64,000 nucleotides of DNA from Streptomyces katrae (GTDB lineage Bacteria; Actinomycetota; Actinomycetes; Streptomycetales; Streptomycetaceae): assembly GCF_000717655.1 (NCBI RefSeq), contig NZ_JNZY01000028.1, positions 21,591 through 85,590 on the forward strand, given 5' to 3'. Position 1 is the stretch's first letter. Each line of letters opens with the position of its first letter. Under the pieces are notes generated by a model that was given only the letters and a program-made list of their open reading frames with translations, made no database searches and had not been told where the DNA came from. Positions 1 to 9,147 of this stretch are shown here, one piece after another. Position numbers and translations under genes: made by a program.

Positions 1-2
1 AC

Positions 3-353
3 GTGGGCTTCGGGACCCTCAAGAACGGCGTCTACCGGGACATGGGCAGCATCCCGAGGGACGACTATCTGGGGCAGTTGACCGCGACCGAGGACTCCGT
101 GCTGTCCTTGGCGAAGACCGGCGGCCAACTCGAGTTCCGGGTCTCCGACGCGACCGATGGCTCGGGCATCGACTTCCGCAAGATCGGCACCTCCGGCATC
201 TGGGACAAGGTGGGCCGGACCTCGGACAGCCTGTTCTTCTACAAGAACGACGGGACCGCCTGGACGTCGACGCTCGTCAACGGCAACTACGCCAACGTCG
301 GCCCGCTCCCCGACGTTTCGTCCGGCTGGTCGCTCATCGAGGGCGGCGTCTGA
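3..353 (+). CDS. Hypothetical protein, 3' part only (gene starts before the window)
   Basis: The reading frame is open from the first base of the window to a TGA at 351-353, so only the C-terminal 116 or so residues are present. The GTG at position 3 has no visible ribosome binding site, so the true start is probably upstream. The sequence is rich in Gly, Ser, Thr and aromatic residues, with short beta-strand-like stretches such as KIGTSGIWDKVGR and DSLFFYKNDG. It has no membrane segment. This would suit an extracellular or phage-tail-like beta-rich protein, but I do not recognise the family. The stop abuts a decayed regulator fragment in the same orientation. Confidence 0.55.
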   Translation: MGFGTLKNGVYRDMGSIPRDDYLGQLTATEDSVLSLAKTGGQLEFRVSDATDGSGIDFRKIGTSGIWDKVGRTSDSLFFYKNDGTAWTSTLVNGNYANVGPLPDVSSGWSLIEGGV

Positions 354-593
354 CCGGTCGGCGGCACCGGTCCTTCGCGACCGGCCTCGGCTGCGAGATC
401 CGGCACGCGGGCGCTGCTCGTCCACTCCGACGGCCTCGACCTGGACGACACCTGCGCCGACACGCCCATCGGCATGGGCTGCCGGATCTGCGAGCGCCCG
501 GAGTGCCCGCAGCGCGCCGTCCCGCCCCTCGGGGGCCCGCTGGCCGTCGACGAGAACAGCAGCACCTTCGTCCCGTACCGGGTGGCCGAGTAG
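353..593 (+). pseudogene. 3' remnant of an ScfR/ClgR-type XRE regulator with IrrE-like C-terminal region
   Basis: Two overlapping frames together encode the C-terminal tail typical of actinobacterial short-chain fatty acid regulators (XRE helix-turn-helix plus ImmA/IrrE-like domain). One frame (from about 362) reads GRRHRSFATGLGCEIRHA. After a one-base shift near 405-412 another frame reads LVHSDGLDL, then the Cys-rich block GMGCRICERPECPQRA and a final VDENSSTFVPYRVAE before TAG at 591-593. The helix-turn-helix half is absent because the preceding gene ends at 353. I read this as a truncated, frameshifted remnant left by recombination. The family assignment rests on the CRxCERxxCPQRA block, which I recall as characteristic; the frameshift could in principle be a sequencing error, but the missing N-terminus could not. 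Confidence 0.7.
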
Positions 594-602
594 GGCCGGC
601 TC

Positions 603-1523
603 TCAGGAACCGACCAGCCGGAGGGCCTCCGCCGGCGTCACCGGCTCCCCGGCCCCGACCCCGTGCAGGACGTGCGCCAGGACCTCCGCGCCGCGCACCA
701 CCCGCGGGCCCGGCCGGTTGAAGTATGCGGGCCCGTCGAGCACCCACACTTCGCCGGCCCGTACGGCGGGCAGCTCGGCCCAGCCGGGCAGCGAGGTCAG
801 CAACTCCCACTCGCGCAGGGTGCGTTGCGGGCTGAACCCGCAGGGCATCAGGAGGAGTACGTCCGGACGGGCCGCCCGGACCGTGTCCCAGCCCATGGGC
901 CGGGTGTGTTCGCCCGGCGCGGCGACCAGCGCCTCGCCGCCCGCGTACGTGATCTGCTCCGGCACCCAGTGCCCGGCCGGCCAGAGCGGATCGAGCCACT
1001 CGAGCGCCACCACCCGGGGGCGCGGCCGCCCGACCGTCTGCGTGCGGACAGCCTCCAGTCGGCTCGCGAGGGCCTCGCGCCGGGCCTGCGCGACGTCCCG
1101 TACGCCCAGCAGCTCGCCCACGGTCACCAGGCAGTCCAGTACGTCGTCCAAGGTGCGCGGCTCGAGGCTGAGCACCCGGGGTCCGGCCCCCTGGACGCGC
1201 ACCGCCCGGCTCACCCCCGCGTAGGAGACCGCGCAGACGTCGCACAGGTCCTGGGTGAGGACCACATCGGGTGCGAGGGTCCCGAGAGCCTCGGTGTCGA
1301 GGGTGTAGAGCGAGGAGCCGCCGTGCGCGGCGCCACCGACGGCGGCGGAGATCTCCCGGCTGCTCAGGGCGTCCGAGGAGAACTCGGCGGCGGTCACCAC
1401 CGGCACCCCGGCCACGGCCTGCGGCGGCCAGTCGCACTCGTGCGTCCGGCCCACGAGATCGGCGGCCAGCCCGAGCTCGGCCACGATGTCGGTGGCCGCG
1501 GGGAGCAGGGAGACGATGCGCAT
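603..1523 (-). CDS. BtuF-like cobalamin/iron-siderophore binding-protein-fold protein
   Basis: This 306-aa protein opens directly with [19 protein letters not shown] followed by GRTHECDWP, the hallmark start of the periplasmic-binding-protein-2 family annotated as cobalamin-binding protein. [16 protein letters not shown] and [14 protein letters not shown] follow in the usual order. It has no signal peptide or lipobox, so unlike true BtuF it is likely cytoplasmic or needs another route. There is also no permease or ATPase next to it. In actinobacteria such solitary, leaderless members are common and their ligand is unproven. The start is the ATG at 1523, which matches the normal family N-terminus. 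The stop lies just past the regulator remnant, in convergent orientation. Confidence 0.8.
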   Translation of the reverse strand: MRIVSLLPAATDIVAELGLAADLVGRTHECDWPPQAVAGVPVVTAAEFSSDALSSREISAAVGGAAHGGSSLYTLDTEALGTLAPDVVLTQDLCDVCAVSYAGVSRAVRVQGAGPRVLSLEPRTLDDVLDCLVTVGELLGVRDVAQARREALASRLEAVRTQTVGRPRPRVVALEWLDPLWPAGHWVPEQITYAGGEALVAAPGEHTRPMGWDTVRAARPDVLLLMPCGFSPQRTLREWELLTSLPGWAELPAVRAGEVWVLDGPAYFNRPGPRVVRGAEVLAHVLHGVGAGEPVTPAEALRLVGS

Positions 1524-1787
1524 GTGCCGAGCGTAGGTCCGCCGCTCCTCGGGGTCGCCGACATGCCCGGTTCTTCACCACCGCTGACCCGCCTCGCCCG
1601 GCCGGTACGGGGCGTCTATCGAGGTGCGTGTGGTGAAGGTCGAAGCGGATACCGGGTCGCGCGGCGGCCGCCTCGGGCCGGATGACGGCGGTATGCGGTG
1701 GCCTCGGAGACCGCCGCCGCCCTCCGGTGCACATCGGCTTCGGCGGCACCGCCCGGCCCGGCTCGAGCTCGCACTCTGACCGCAGCG

Positions 1788-2102
1788 CTATGCCGGCCCC
1801 GCCCCGCCCCCGTGGGTGTCTGCGGGCAGGTTGCGGGGGACGGTGGCTGCGCCACCGATGCGTACGGCGTCCACCACGGCCTGGTGCAGGAGACGGCTGC
1901 CGTCTTCGGACGCACAGGGGACCGGACTGCCGGTGACGGTGAACCAGTCCGAACCGCCGCTGTACTGCACGGCCACCAGGGCCTCCTGGCCCGACCAGGT
2001 CGTGTGCACGGTCAGGTCCCCGCTGAGGACCCCCGCCTCTTCGGTGCGTACTCCGCCGCGTCCGGCGAACACCCCTGTCGTTGTCCACGAAGCCCAGGTC
2101 AT
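1788..2102 (-). CDS. Conserved small hypothetical protein (about 104 aa)
   Basis: The ORF begins MTWASWTTTGVFAGRGG and runs 104 residues. It contains a beta-rich core (GDLTVHTTWSGQEALVAVQY, then DWFTVTGSPVPC) and a C-terminal helix around LLHQAVVDAVRIGG. There are no membrane segments or catalytic motifs that I can see. The opening resembles a small uncharacterised streptomycete protein family that I recall only loosely, so I give no function. It stands alone between the BtuF-like gene and an anti-sigma-type ATPase, all on the same strand but separated by more than 100 bp on each side. Confidence 0.6.
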   Translation of the reverse strand: MTWASWTTTGVFAGRGGVRTEEAGVLSGDLTVHTTWSGQEALVAVQYSGGSDWFTVTGSPVPCASEDGSRLLHQAVVDAVRIGGAATVPRNLPADTHGGGAGPA

Positions 2103-2212
2103 GGCGGATCGCCCCTCACCGCGGAGTCCACTGACCCTTCCACGTTACGGCGGGTCCGGCGTTCCCGCGTGGTCGCCGCGGCGCAGGGCGGGGCGTGGAG
2201 TCCGTACCGGTG

Positions 2213-2626
2213 TCACCCGGCAACGGCTATGCAGGCGTGAACGCGCTTGCCGCCGGTGGGTGTGGGCTTGACGTCGACGTCCCGGGCGATGTGGCGGACG
2301 AGGATCCAGCCCCAGCCGCCACCGCCGTGGACGTGGGGCCGCACGATCTGGGGCGGGGCCGAGCTGGTGTCGGTGACGTCGATGTCGAGCAGGCCCTCGT
2401 GCAGGACGAGATCCAGGGTGCACGGGCCGTCGGTGTGCCGCACGGCGTTGGTCACGAGCTCGGTCACGATCAGCACGGCGGCGTCCGCGGCCGCCGGGTG
2501 CACCGGCTGCCCCTGGTCGCCGGCGCTCTGCAGAAACCGGGAGGTCGCGTCCCGGGCGCGGCCGGCCGCGCTGGTGTCGGGCGGCAGGTCGAGGTGCCGC
2601 CGGGGCTGAGCGTACGAGGGAGTCAT
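2213..2626 (-). CDS. ATP-binding regulatory protein (HATPase_c_2, RsbW/anti-sigma-like)
   Basis: The start is placed at the ATG at 2626, behind GGAG spaced six bases; an upstream extension of the frame lacks a ribosome binding site. The 137-aa product is a stand-alone GHKL ATPase of the kind that is greatly expanded in Streptomyces. The N box is seen as VTELVTNAVRHT, followed by LDLVLHEGLLDIDVTDTS with the catalytic/Mg-binding Asp region. The G-rich lid GGGGWGWILVRHIARDV and the closing strand follow. Known relatives bind sigma factors or anti-sigma antagonists and act as switch kinases. No cognate sigma factor is adjacent, so the partner is unknown. Confidence 0.85.
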   Translation of the reverse strand: MTPSYAQPRRHLDLPPDTSAAGRARDATSRFLQSAGDQGQPVHPAAADAAVLIVTELVTNAVRHTDGPCTLDLVLHEGLLDIDVTDTSSAPPQIVRPHVHGGGGWGWILVRHIARDVDVKPTPTGGKRVHACIAVAG

Positions 2627-2712
2627 CACGGGCTCCGGTTGAGGAATTTTCTCCTTCTTGTGTAGAGGCGCATGCCCGCCAGAGGCGAGCCCATACACAT
2701 CCGTGTGCCGGG

Positions 2713-3747
2713 TCAGGGGACGAGGACGACTTTCCCGGCGACCGTCCCGGACTCGGCCAGGCGCATCGCCTCGGCGACGCGGGCCAGCGGGATCTCGGCA
2801 GCGACCTTCGCGGTGATCTCACCGCGCTGCAGCGCCGTGAACACCTGGGTGAGGTCGGACCGCAGGCGCGCCCGGAAGCGGTTCTTTGCGTAGGCGCGAC
2901 CGGCCCACACGTTGAAGAAGTACGCACGGCGGCCGTTCGGCAGCGCGTTCCACAGCCACACCCGGCCCAGGAGCTTGAGGATCGGCGACGAGCCGGAGCC
3001 CTCGTCGTCGCGGGTGGCGGCGCTGCCGTACGAGACGAGCGTGCCGCCGGGGGCCAGGAGCCGCCAGGAATCCACGATGCCCTCGCCGCCGACGTGGTCG
3101 AACACCGCGTCCACCCCGCTCGGCGCGAGGGCTCGTACCCGTGCCGGAACGTCGCCGGAGCGGTAGTCGACGGGGGCCACCCCGAGGGCGCGCAGTGCGT
3201 CGTGGTGGCGGGTCGAGGCGGTGCCGATCACCCGGACGCCCGCGGCGAGCGCCAGCTGGACCAGGATCGAGCCGACGCCGCCGTTGGCGCCGTGGACCAG
3301 CACGGTCTGGCCGGCGCGCACCCGGGCCTTGCGGTGGAGCATCTGCCAGGCGGTGACGCCGTTGACGACCGCAGTCTCCGCGTCCACCGGGCTGACGCCT
3401 TCGGGTACCTCCACCACGTCGGCGGCGTCGAGCGCGATGTGGCTCGCCCAGCCTCCGGTCTTCGTCAGGGCGGCCACCCGACGGCCGAGCAGGCCGGAGC
3501 CGACGCCCTCGCCCACGGCCAGCACCGTACCGACCAGGTCGTATCCGGGGACGAAGGGGAACGCGGGCTGGTCGTAGTACCGGCCGCGGCGCATCTGCTG
3601 CTCGGCGAAGGACACGCCCGTCGCCTCCATCGCGACCACCACCTGCCCGGCAGCCGGGGCCGGGACCGGTCCGCGGTGCAGCTCCAGGCCTTCCGGCTCG
3701 ACCCTGCCCGGCAGAACGATCTCGATCAGCTCGGCGGTGTTCATCAT
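2713..3747 (-). CDS. Medium-chain dehydrogenase/reductase, quinone oxidoreductase-like
   Basis: This 344-aa protein has the MDR fold. The N-terminal GroES-like region contains EATGVSFAEQQMRRGRYYDQP and FPFVPGYDLVGTV. The Rossmann part carries the NADP(H)-binding sequence VLVHGANGGVGSILVQLAL. The zinc-binding cysteines of true alcohol dehydrogenases are absent, which places it with zeta-crystallin-type quinone oxidoreductases. Two ATGs lie in a row (3747 and 3744) behind GGAGGG; the second has the better spacing. It is divergent from a TetR gene 170 bp away, the usual arrangement for a reductase repressed by its neighbour and induced by its substrate. The substrate is unknown. Confidence 0.87.
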   Translation of the reverse strand: MMNTAELIEIVLPGRVEPEGLELHRGPVPAPAAGQVVVAMEATGVSFAEQQMRRGRYYDQPAFPFVPGYDLVGTVLAVGEGVGSGLLGRRVAALTKTGGWASHIALDAADVVEVPEGVSPVDAETAVVNGVTAWQMLHRKARVRAGQTVLVHGANGGVGSILVQLALAAGVRVIGTASTRHHDALRALGVAPVDYRSGDVPARVRALAPSGVDAVFDHVGGEGIVDSWRLLAPGGTLVSYGSAATRDDEGSGSSPILKLLGRVWLWNALPNGRRAYFFNVWAGRAYAKNRFRARLRSDLTQVFTALQRGEITAKVAAEIPLARVAEAMRLAESGTVAGKVVLVP

Positions 3748-3779
3748 GACCCTCCAGTTGGTTTCGCCATATCGTGTCC

Positions 3780-3794
3780 GTTAGAAGCTATAAC
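3780..3794. promoter_or_regulatory. Candidate TetR operator between the oxidoreductase and tetR
   Basis: The 15-bp imperfect palindrome GTTAGAAGCTATAAC lies in the unusually AT-rich stretch of the divergent intergenic region. On the minus strand it sits between TTGTTA and GATATG, which have 17-bp spacing and could be the -35 and -10 of the oxidoreductase promoter. Binding there would block transcription. This is inference from position and symmetry only. Confidence 0.4.
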
Positions 3795-3918
3795 AACAAT
3801 GGGCAGGCGTATCGCCGATGTCAAGGGGGTGGCCCGTCCGATCGCGAGGGGCCCTGCCGATGGTGATAGCCTCTAACCGCCCGTCATGTGGGCGATGGGC
3901 GATGAGAGGGTGGCGGGA

Positions 3919-4605
3919 ATGAGCGGGAGTGCGAAGACCCCCCGTGAGCGGTACCGGCAGCAGGTGCGCGAGGAGGTCAAGGAAAAGGCCTGGCAGCAGA
4001 TCGCCGGCTCCGGCGCCTCGGCGCTCTCCCTCAACGCGATCGCCAAGCAGATGGGCATGAGCGGGCCTGCGCTGTACCGGTACTTCGCCAACCGCGACGA
4101 GTTGATCACCGAACTCATCCGCGACGCCTACCGCAGCCTCGCCGATGCCTTCATCGCCGTCGGCGACGGGGGCGACGGGGGTGACCGGGGAGCGGGTCGA
4201 GACCAGCTCGCCGCTCTGGCGCAGGTGCTCCGCCACTGGGCCCTGGAGGACCCGCACCGCTACTTCCTCATCTACGGCACCCCCGTACCCGGCTACCACG
4301 CTCCGCAGGACATCACCGCGATCGCCTCGGAAATGATGTCCGTCCTGCTCGACGCCTGCACCGCCGCCGGACCGGACCCCGCCCCCGGTGCGGGACCCCG
4401 TGCCTTCGAGGGGCACCTGGCCGGCCACCGGGAGTGGGCCGGCAGCCACCCGGACGCCCCGCCGTCGGCCCTGCGCCTGGCCCTGGCGTTCTGGAGCCGC
4501 CTGCACGGCGTGCTGTCCCTGGAGCTGGCGGGCCACTTCACCGGCATGGGCCTGGACCCCGCCCTGCTCTTCGAGGCCGAGGTGGACGGCCTGACCACCC
4601 GCTGA
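3919..4605 (+). CDS. TetR/AcrR family transcriptional regulator
   Basis: The start is the ATG at 3919, giving 228 aa beginning MSGSAKTPRERYRQQV; an earlier in-frame ATG at 3886 lacks a ribosome binding site. The DNA-binding domain is clear: KEKAWQQIAGSGASALSLNAIAKQMGMSGPALYRYF with the recognition helix followed by ANRDELITELI. The C-terminal ligand domain is alpha-helical with an Ala/Gly/Pro-rich middle loop and ends in HFTGMGLDPALLFEAEVDGL, resembling the WHG-type C-terminal domain. It is divergent from the quinone-oxidoreductase-like gene, so it probably represses that gene and itself through the shared intergenic palindrome. Confidence 0.88.
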   Translation: MSGSAKTPRERYRQQVREEVKEKAWQQIAGSGASALSLNAIAKQMGMSGPALYRYFANRDELITELIRDAYRSLADAFIAVGDGGDGGDRGAGRDQLAALAQVLRHWALEDPHRYFLIYGTPVPGYHAPQDITAIASEMMSVLLDACTAAGPDPAPGAGPRAFEGHLAGHREWAGSHPDAPPSALRLALAFWSRLHGVLSLELAGHFTGMGLDPALLFEAEVDGLTTR

Positions 4606-4705
4606 CGCGCACGCACTCCATGCACCACCGCGCACGTCGCCGGTCTCGTCGGCCCCAAGGTGTACCCCGCCCGGCCCAGGCACGCCTCCCGGGGGTCTTC
4701 GGCGT

Positions 4706-7700
4706 TCAGTACACGTCGCGGCCGTACCGCTTGTCGGCGGAGAGCTGTTTCAGGTAGGCGGCGGCCTCGTCCTCGTCGAGGCCGCCGTGCGCCACCGCTA
4801 TGTCGCGCAGCGCCCGGTCGACGTCCCTCGCCATCCGGCTCGCGTCACCGCACACGTAGAAGTGGGCGCCGTCCTGGAGCCATGACCACAGCTGGGCGCC
4901 GTGCTCGCGCATGCGGTCCTGGACGTACGTCTTGGTCCGCTGGTCGCGGGAGAAGGCCAGGTCGAGGCGGGTGAGCGTGCCGTGCCTGTGGAGTTCCTCC
5001 AGCTCTTCGCGGTAGTGGAAGTCGGTGGCCCGGCGCTGTTCCCCGAAGAGCAGCCAGTTGTCGCCGTGGTGCCCGAGGGCGCGGCGGTGTTCGAGGAAGG
5101 CCATGAACGGGGCGATGCCGGTGCCCGGACCGACCATGATCGCCGGTGTGTCCGCGCCCGCGGGCGGGCGGAAGTGGGCCGATCGCTGTACGAACAGCGG
5201 TACCGGGGTGCCCGGTTCGGCGTCCGCGAGGAAGGTGGAGGCGACGCCCTTGCGCTGCCGGCCGCCCGGCCCCTCGTAGCGAAGGACCGAGACGGTCAGG
5301 CTCACCTCGCGCGGGTCGACGAGGGGGCTGGAGGAGATGGAGTACAGGCGTGGCTGGAGGCGTTTGAGGCGCTCGGCCCACTCCTGGGCGCTGAGGCGGA
5401 CCGGGAACTCGGCCAGGAGGTCGACGGGCTGCCGGCCCCAGGCCCACCGGGCGAGGCCGTCCTTGTTGTTGGGGCGCATCAGCTGCTTGAGCCTGCGGTC
5501 GCCGGTGTGCTCGGTGACGAAGCGCAGGAGGTCGGGCGTGAGACGGGTGATGTCCAGGTGCCGGTGCAGTGCCTCGGCGAAGGGCATGGGGGCGTGCCCG
5601 GCGACGGCGACCTCCGCGTCGGGGGCGAGACCGGTGGCGGCCAGCCATTGCGTCACCAGGTCGGGACAGTTGACCGGCAGGACGCCGAGGGCGTCACCCG
5701 CCTCGTACGCCGGGCCGTCCTCGCTCAGGTCGAAGGTGAACCGGCGGACCTCCTTGGCGGCGCCGGGCAGGCTCAGGAGGCGGTTGCCGGACAGCCGGGC
5801 GGTGTACGGGGAGTTCTTGTCCGGCACCGGACGGGACGGCCCCGGGGCCCTCGCCGGGTGTGGGGCGGCGGGTTCCGGGGCGGCCGCCAGCGCGTCGCGT
5901 ACCCGCTCCAGCCACCGGGCGGCGGGCTCCTCGTAGTCGGGCTCGCAGTCCACGCGCGGCAGGAGGCGCCGGGCCCCCAGCTCTTCGAGGCGCCGGTCGA
6001 GCCGGCGGCCGTGGCCGCAGAAGGCGTCGTACGCGGAGTCGCCGAGCGCGAGGACGGCGTACCGGACGTCCTCGAGCCGGGGCGCGTCGGACGAGACGAG
6101 GGCCTCCCAGAACGCGGCTCCGTTGTCCGGGGCGTCGCCGTCGCCGAACGTGCTCGTGACGACCAGCAGATCCGTGCCGGGAGTGAGGGATGCGGGGGTG
6201 CGGTCCGCCATGCCGTGCACGTTCACCGCGGAGCCGCTGCCGGCCAGTTCCGTTCCGATGGTGGCGGCGAGGTCCTCGGCGTTACCCGTCTGGGAAGCCC
6301 ACAGGACCACGGTCTGGCGGGCCGGCGTACCCGGTGCGGCGGGGGCCGGTGCCGGAGCGGCCGGAGGCGTGGCGGCCAGGGCCGTCGCCGTACGCGAGTA
6401 CGTGCCGGCGAGCACTCCGTCGACCCAGAGGGCGTGCCCGGCCTCGAAGGGGGCGCCGGCGGGTAGGACCGGGACGCCCGCGCCGGGCGGGGTGGAGGCG
6501 AGCCCGGCGAGGAATCCGGCGAGGTACTGGCGTTCCCGGTCGGAGAGGTCGGGCGGCGCGTGGCCGTCCAGGCCGAACAAGGAGGTGAGTGCCGTCGGTG
6601 CGGCGGGCGCGGGGGCGGTGACGGGACGCGTCAGCGTCGCAACGGCACCGCCCGGGTGTGCCGCGGCCGCGACGAGGCCGGGTTCGGCAGCCGGAACGGC
6701 CACCGGGACCGGGACCCGTGTCTTCGTCAGCGTCACCGCGCACATCTTGAACCCGGGCTGGAAGGAGATCGGGTCGACGGCGTCGTCGGTGACGGCGTTG
6801 ACGCTGAGGTATTCGCCGAACAGGTCGTTCCAGTGGAAGGGGGCGAAGCAGTTCCCGGGCCGGACCCGGTCGGTGACGACGGCGGGCAGCACGGCGCGCC
6901 CGCGCCGTGAGGCCACCTCCACCCCGTCGCCCGTCGCGATCCCGAGAGCGGCCGCGTCCTGCGGGTGGATCTCCACGAACGGCCCCGGGCTGAGCTTGTT
7001 GAGCTTGGCGATCTTGCCGGTCTTGGTCAGGGTGTGCCACTGGTGCTGCAGGCGGCCCGTGTTGAGGACGAACGGGTAGTCGTCGTCCGGGAGTTCGGCG
7101 GCCGGGAGATGGGGGCGGGCGAAGAACACGGCCCGCCCCGTCTCCGTGGGGAAGACCAGCCGGGGACGGCTGCCGTCCGGGCGCTCCACCGGGGTCTGGC
7201 TGAGGCCGTCGTTGAGGTAGCGGACCGGGTTGCGGTCGGGCCCGCCCGGGGCGGCCGGCCACTGCACCGGGCTCGCGCGCAGCCGCTCGTACGTGACACC
7301 GCGCAGGTCCCAGCCGGTCTTCGGGTTCCAGGCGTGCCGGAGCTCCTCGAACACCTCCTCGGCGCAGCTGTACGTGAACGCCTCGGCGAATCCCATCGCG
7401 CAGGCGACCCGGGCGATCAACTGCCAGTCGGGCAGGGCCTCGCCGGGCGGGTCGGCGGCCCCCTGCACCAGGGTGAGGTTGCGCTCCGAGTTGATCATCA
7501 CGCCGTCCGCCTCGGCCCAGAGGGTGGCGGGGAGCACGATGTCCGCGTAGGCGTTGGTCTCGGTCTCCGCGAACACGTCCTGGGTGATGACCAGTTCGGC
7601 GGTCTCCAGCGCCTTGATGACCGTGCTGCGGTTGGCGACGGAGGCGACCGGGTTGGTGCAGATGATCCAGCACGCCTTGATCTCGCCGGCGGCCATCTGC

Positions 7701-8899
7701 TCGAACATCTCGATGGTCCCGCGTCCGACGTCGGTGCGCAGGGTGTTCTCCGGCAGGCCCCACAGCTTCTCGACGAAGTCGCGGTCCTCGTCGACCAGGA
7801 CCGAGCGCTGGCCGGGCAGGCCGGGCCCCATGTAGCCCATCTCGCGGCCGCCCATGGCGTTGGGCTGGCCGGTGAGGGAGAACGGGCCGCTGCCGGGACG
7901 GCAGATGGCGCCGGTGGCCAGGTGCAGGTTGACCAGGGCGTTGGTGTTCCACGTCCCGTGGGTGGACTGGTTGAGGCCCATGGTCCAGCAGCTCGTCCAC
8001 TCGCCCGCCTCGCCGATCCAGCGGGCGGCCAGCCGGATGTCCGCCTCCGGTATGCCGGTGATCTCGGCGACCTTCGCGGGCGGGTAGTCCCGCAGGAAGG
8101 CGGGCATGTCCTCCCAGCCCTCGGTGTGCTCGGCGATGAAGTCCGGGTCGGTCCAGCCGCCTTCGACCAGCAGGTGCAGCAGCCCGTTGAGGAGGGCCAG
8201 ATCGGTGCCGGGCCGTATCTGCAGGAACAGGTCGGCCTTGTCGGCGGTGGCGTTGCGCCGGGGGTCCACCACGATCAGTTTGGCGCCGGCGGCCTTGACG
8301 CGGTCCATCATCCTGAGGAAGAGGACGGGGTGGCAGTCGGCCATGTTGGCGCCGATGACGAAGAACGCGTCCGCCCGCTCGAAGTCCTCGTACGAGCCGG
8401 GCGGCCCGTCGGCGCCGAGCGAGAGCTTGTAGCCGCTGCCGGCGCTCGCCATGCACAGCCGCGAATTGGACTCGATCCGGTTCGTCCGCAGGAACCCCTT
8501 GGCCAGCTTGTTGGCGAGGTACTGGGCCTCCAGGGACATCTGACCGGAGACGTAGAGCGCCAGCGCGTCGGGGCCGTGCGCGTCCAGGATCTCCCGCAGG
8601 CGGCGGGCCGTCTCGGCGACGGCCGTGTCCACCGCGACGGCGGCGGGCCCGGCGCCCCGCTCGCCGCGGATCAGCGCGGTCTCCAGCCGCCCGGGCGCGG
8701 CCAGCATGTCGGCGTGCGTGGCGCCCTTGGTGCACAGGCGTCCGGAGTTCGCGGGGTGCTGCTTGTCGCCGCTGACCTTGGCCACCGTACGGTGCCCGTC
8801 GCGGCCGCTGGCGATGTCCAGTACGACCCCGCAGCCGACGCCGCAGTAGGAGCAGACCGTACGCACCTGCCGACCGGTCGCGGTCCTCGCCTCCGCCAC
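4706..8899 (-). CDS. nasA: Assimilatory nitrate reductase fused to CysJ-like NADPH-flavoprotein reductase
   Basis: I start at the GTG at 8899, which has GGAGG six bases upstream and matches the family N-terminus; the open frame upstream is not coding-like. The 1397-aa product begins with a 4Fe-4S motif Cys16-x2-Cys19-x3-Cys23-x32-Cys56, then the molybdopterin oxidoreductase domains to about residue 730 (including [14 protein letters not shown] and a dinucleotide-binding domain around residues 600-730). After a linker comes a flavodoxin domain from about residue 863 ([13 protein letters not shown]), a FAD domain from about 1029 with RLYSISSSP near 1183, and an NADPH domain with [18 protein letters not shown] near 1251, ending YGRDVY. 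One polypeptide could therefore carry electrons from NADPH through FAD/FMN and 4Fe-4S to Mo for nitrate to nitrite. Nitrite reductase is not in the window. Confidence 0.93.
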   Translation of the reverse strand: MAEARTATGRQVRTVCSYCGVGCGVVLDIASGRDGHRTVAKVSGDKQHPANSGRLCTKGATHADMLAAPGRLETALIRGERGAGPAAVAVDTAVAETARRLREILDAHGPDALALYVSGQMSLEAQYLANKLAKGFLRTNRIESNSRLCMASAGSGYKLSLGADGPPGSYEDFERADAFFVIGANMADCHPVLFLRMMDRVKAAGAKLIVVDPRRNATADKADLFLQIRPGTDLALLNGLLHLLVEGGWTDPDFIAEHTEGWEDMPAFLRDYPPAKVAEITGIPEADIRLAARWIGEAGEWTSCWTMGLNQSTHGTWNTNALVNLHLATGAICRPGSGPFSLTGQPNAMGGREMGYMGPGLPGQRSVLVDEDRDFVEKLWGLPENTLRTDVGRGTIEMFEQMAAGEIKACWIICTNPVASVANRSTVIKALETAELVITQDVFAETETNAYADIVLPATLWAEADGVMINSERNLTLVQGAADPPGEALPDWQLIARVACAMGFAEAFTYSCAEEVFEELRHAWNPKTGWDLRGVTYERLRASPVQWPAAPGGPDRNPVRYLNDGLSQTPVERPDGSRPRLVFPTETGRAVFFARPHLPAAELPDDDYPFVLNTGRLQHQWHTLTKTGKIAKLNKLSPGPFVEIHPQDAAALGIATGDGVEVASRRGRAVLPAVVTDRVRPGNCFAPFHWNDLFGEYLSVNAVTDDAVDPISFQPGFKMCAVTLTKTRVPVPVAVPAAEPGLVAAAAHPGGAVATLTRPVTAPAPAAPTALTSLFGLDGHAPPDLSDRERQYLAGFLAGLASTPPGAGVPVLPAGAPFEAGHALWVDGVLAGTYSRTATALAATPPAAPAPAPAAPGTPARQTVVLWASQTGNAEDLAATIGTELAGSGSAVNVHGMADRTPASLTPGTDLLVVTSTFGDGDAPDNGAAFWEALVSSDAPRLEDVRYAVLALGDSAYDAFCGHGRRLDRRLEELGARRLLPRVDCEPDYEEPAARWLERVRDALAAAPEPAAPHPARAPGPSRPVPDKNSPYTARLSGNRLLSLPGAAKEVRRFTFDLSEDGPAYEAGDALGVLPVNCPDLVTQWLAATGLAPDAEVAVAGHAPMPFAEALHRHLDITRLTPDLLRFVTEHTGDRRLKQLMRPNNKDGLARWAWGRQPVDLLAEFPVRLSAQEWAERLKRLQPRLYSISSSPLVDPREVSLTVSVLRYEGPGGRQRKGVASTFLADAEPGTPVPLFVQRSAHFRPPAGADTPAIMVGPGTGIAPFMAFLEHRRALGHHGDNWLLFGEQRRATDFHYREELEELHRHGTLTRLDLAFSRDQRTKTYVQDRMREHGAQLWSWLQDGAHFYVCGDASRMARDVDRALRDIAVAHGGLDEDEAAAYLKQLSADKRYGRDVY

Positions 8900-8995
8900 A
8901 GCAGACCTCCTCGTACCGCCGGCCGACCCCACCGCTCGGGGCCGCTGCGGCCGTGTGCAGGTCGATCCCGTTGCGGCCCAACGTAGAAAGTCCGT

Positions 8996-9034
8996 GTTGC
9001 GTACATGTGACGGGCGGCGCCACCCGGGGGTTAC
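8996..9034. promoter_or_regulatory. Candidate GlnR box upstream of the nitrate reductase
   Basis: On the plus strand GTTGC-n6-GTGAC is followed 18 bases later by GTTAC. Read on the minus strand this is GTAAC ... GTCAC-n6-GCAAC. The streptomycete GlnR site is recalled as gTnAC-n6-GaAAC repeated with six-base spacers; three of the four half-sites fit, with one base of extra spacing. It lies about 100-135 bp upstream of the nitrate reductase start, in the 248-bp region shared with the divergent N-formylglutamate amidohydrolase. Nitrogen control of a nitrate reductase is expected, but this is inference. Confidence 0.4.
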
Positions 9035-9147
9035 AAGCATCTGCGCCAAGATCACCACGGGAGGTGAGGCACGTGCCACGAGATCCCCTCCGGCCGACAT
9101 GATGGCGGTGGCACCTTGATCCGTACGCGACACGCAGCGAGGAACAG

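Noticed and set aside
334..2088. Long minus-strand frame (over 580 codons) through the first 2 kb
   Set aside because: It is Arg/Gly/Pro-rich, resembles no family and lies across the BtuF-like gene in another frame. High GC content keeps such frames open.
6965..8986. 673-codon plus-strand frame opposite the nitrate reductase
   Set aside because: Antisense shadow with Val/Gly/Arg-rich low-complexity sequence and no ribosome binding site.
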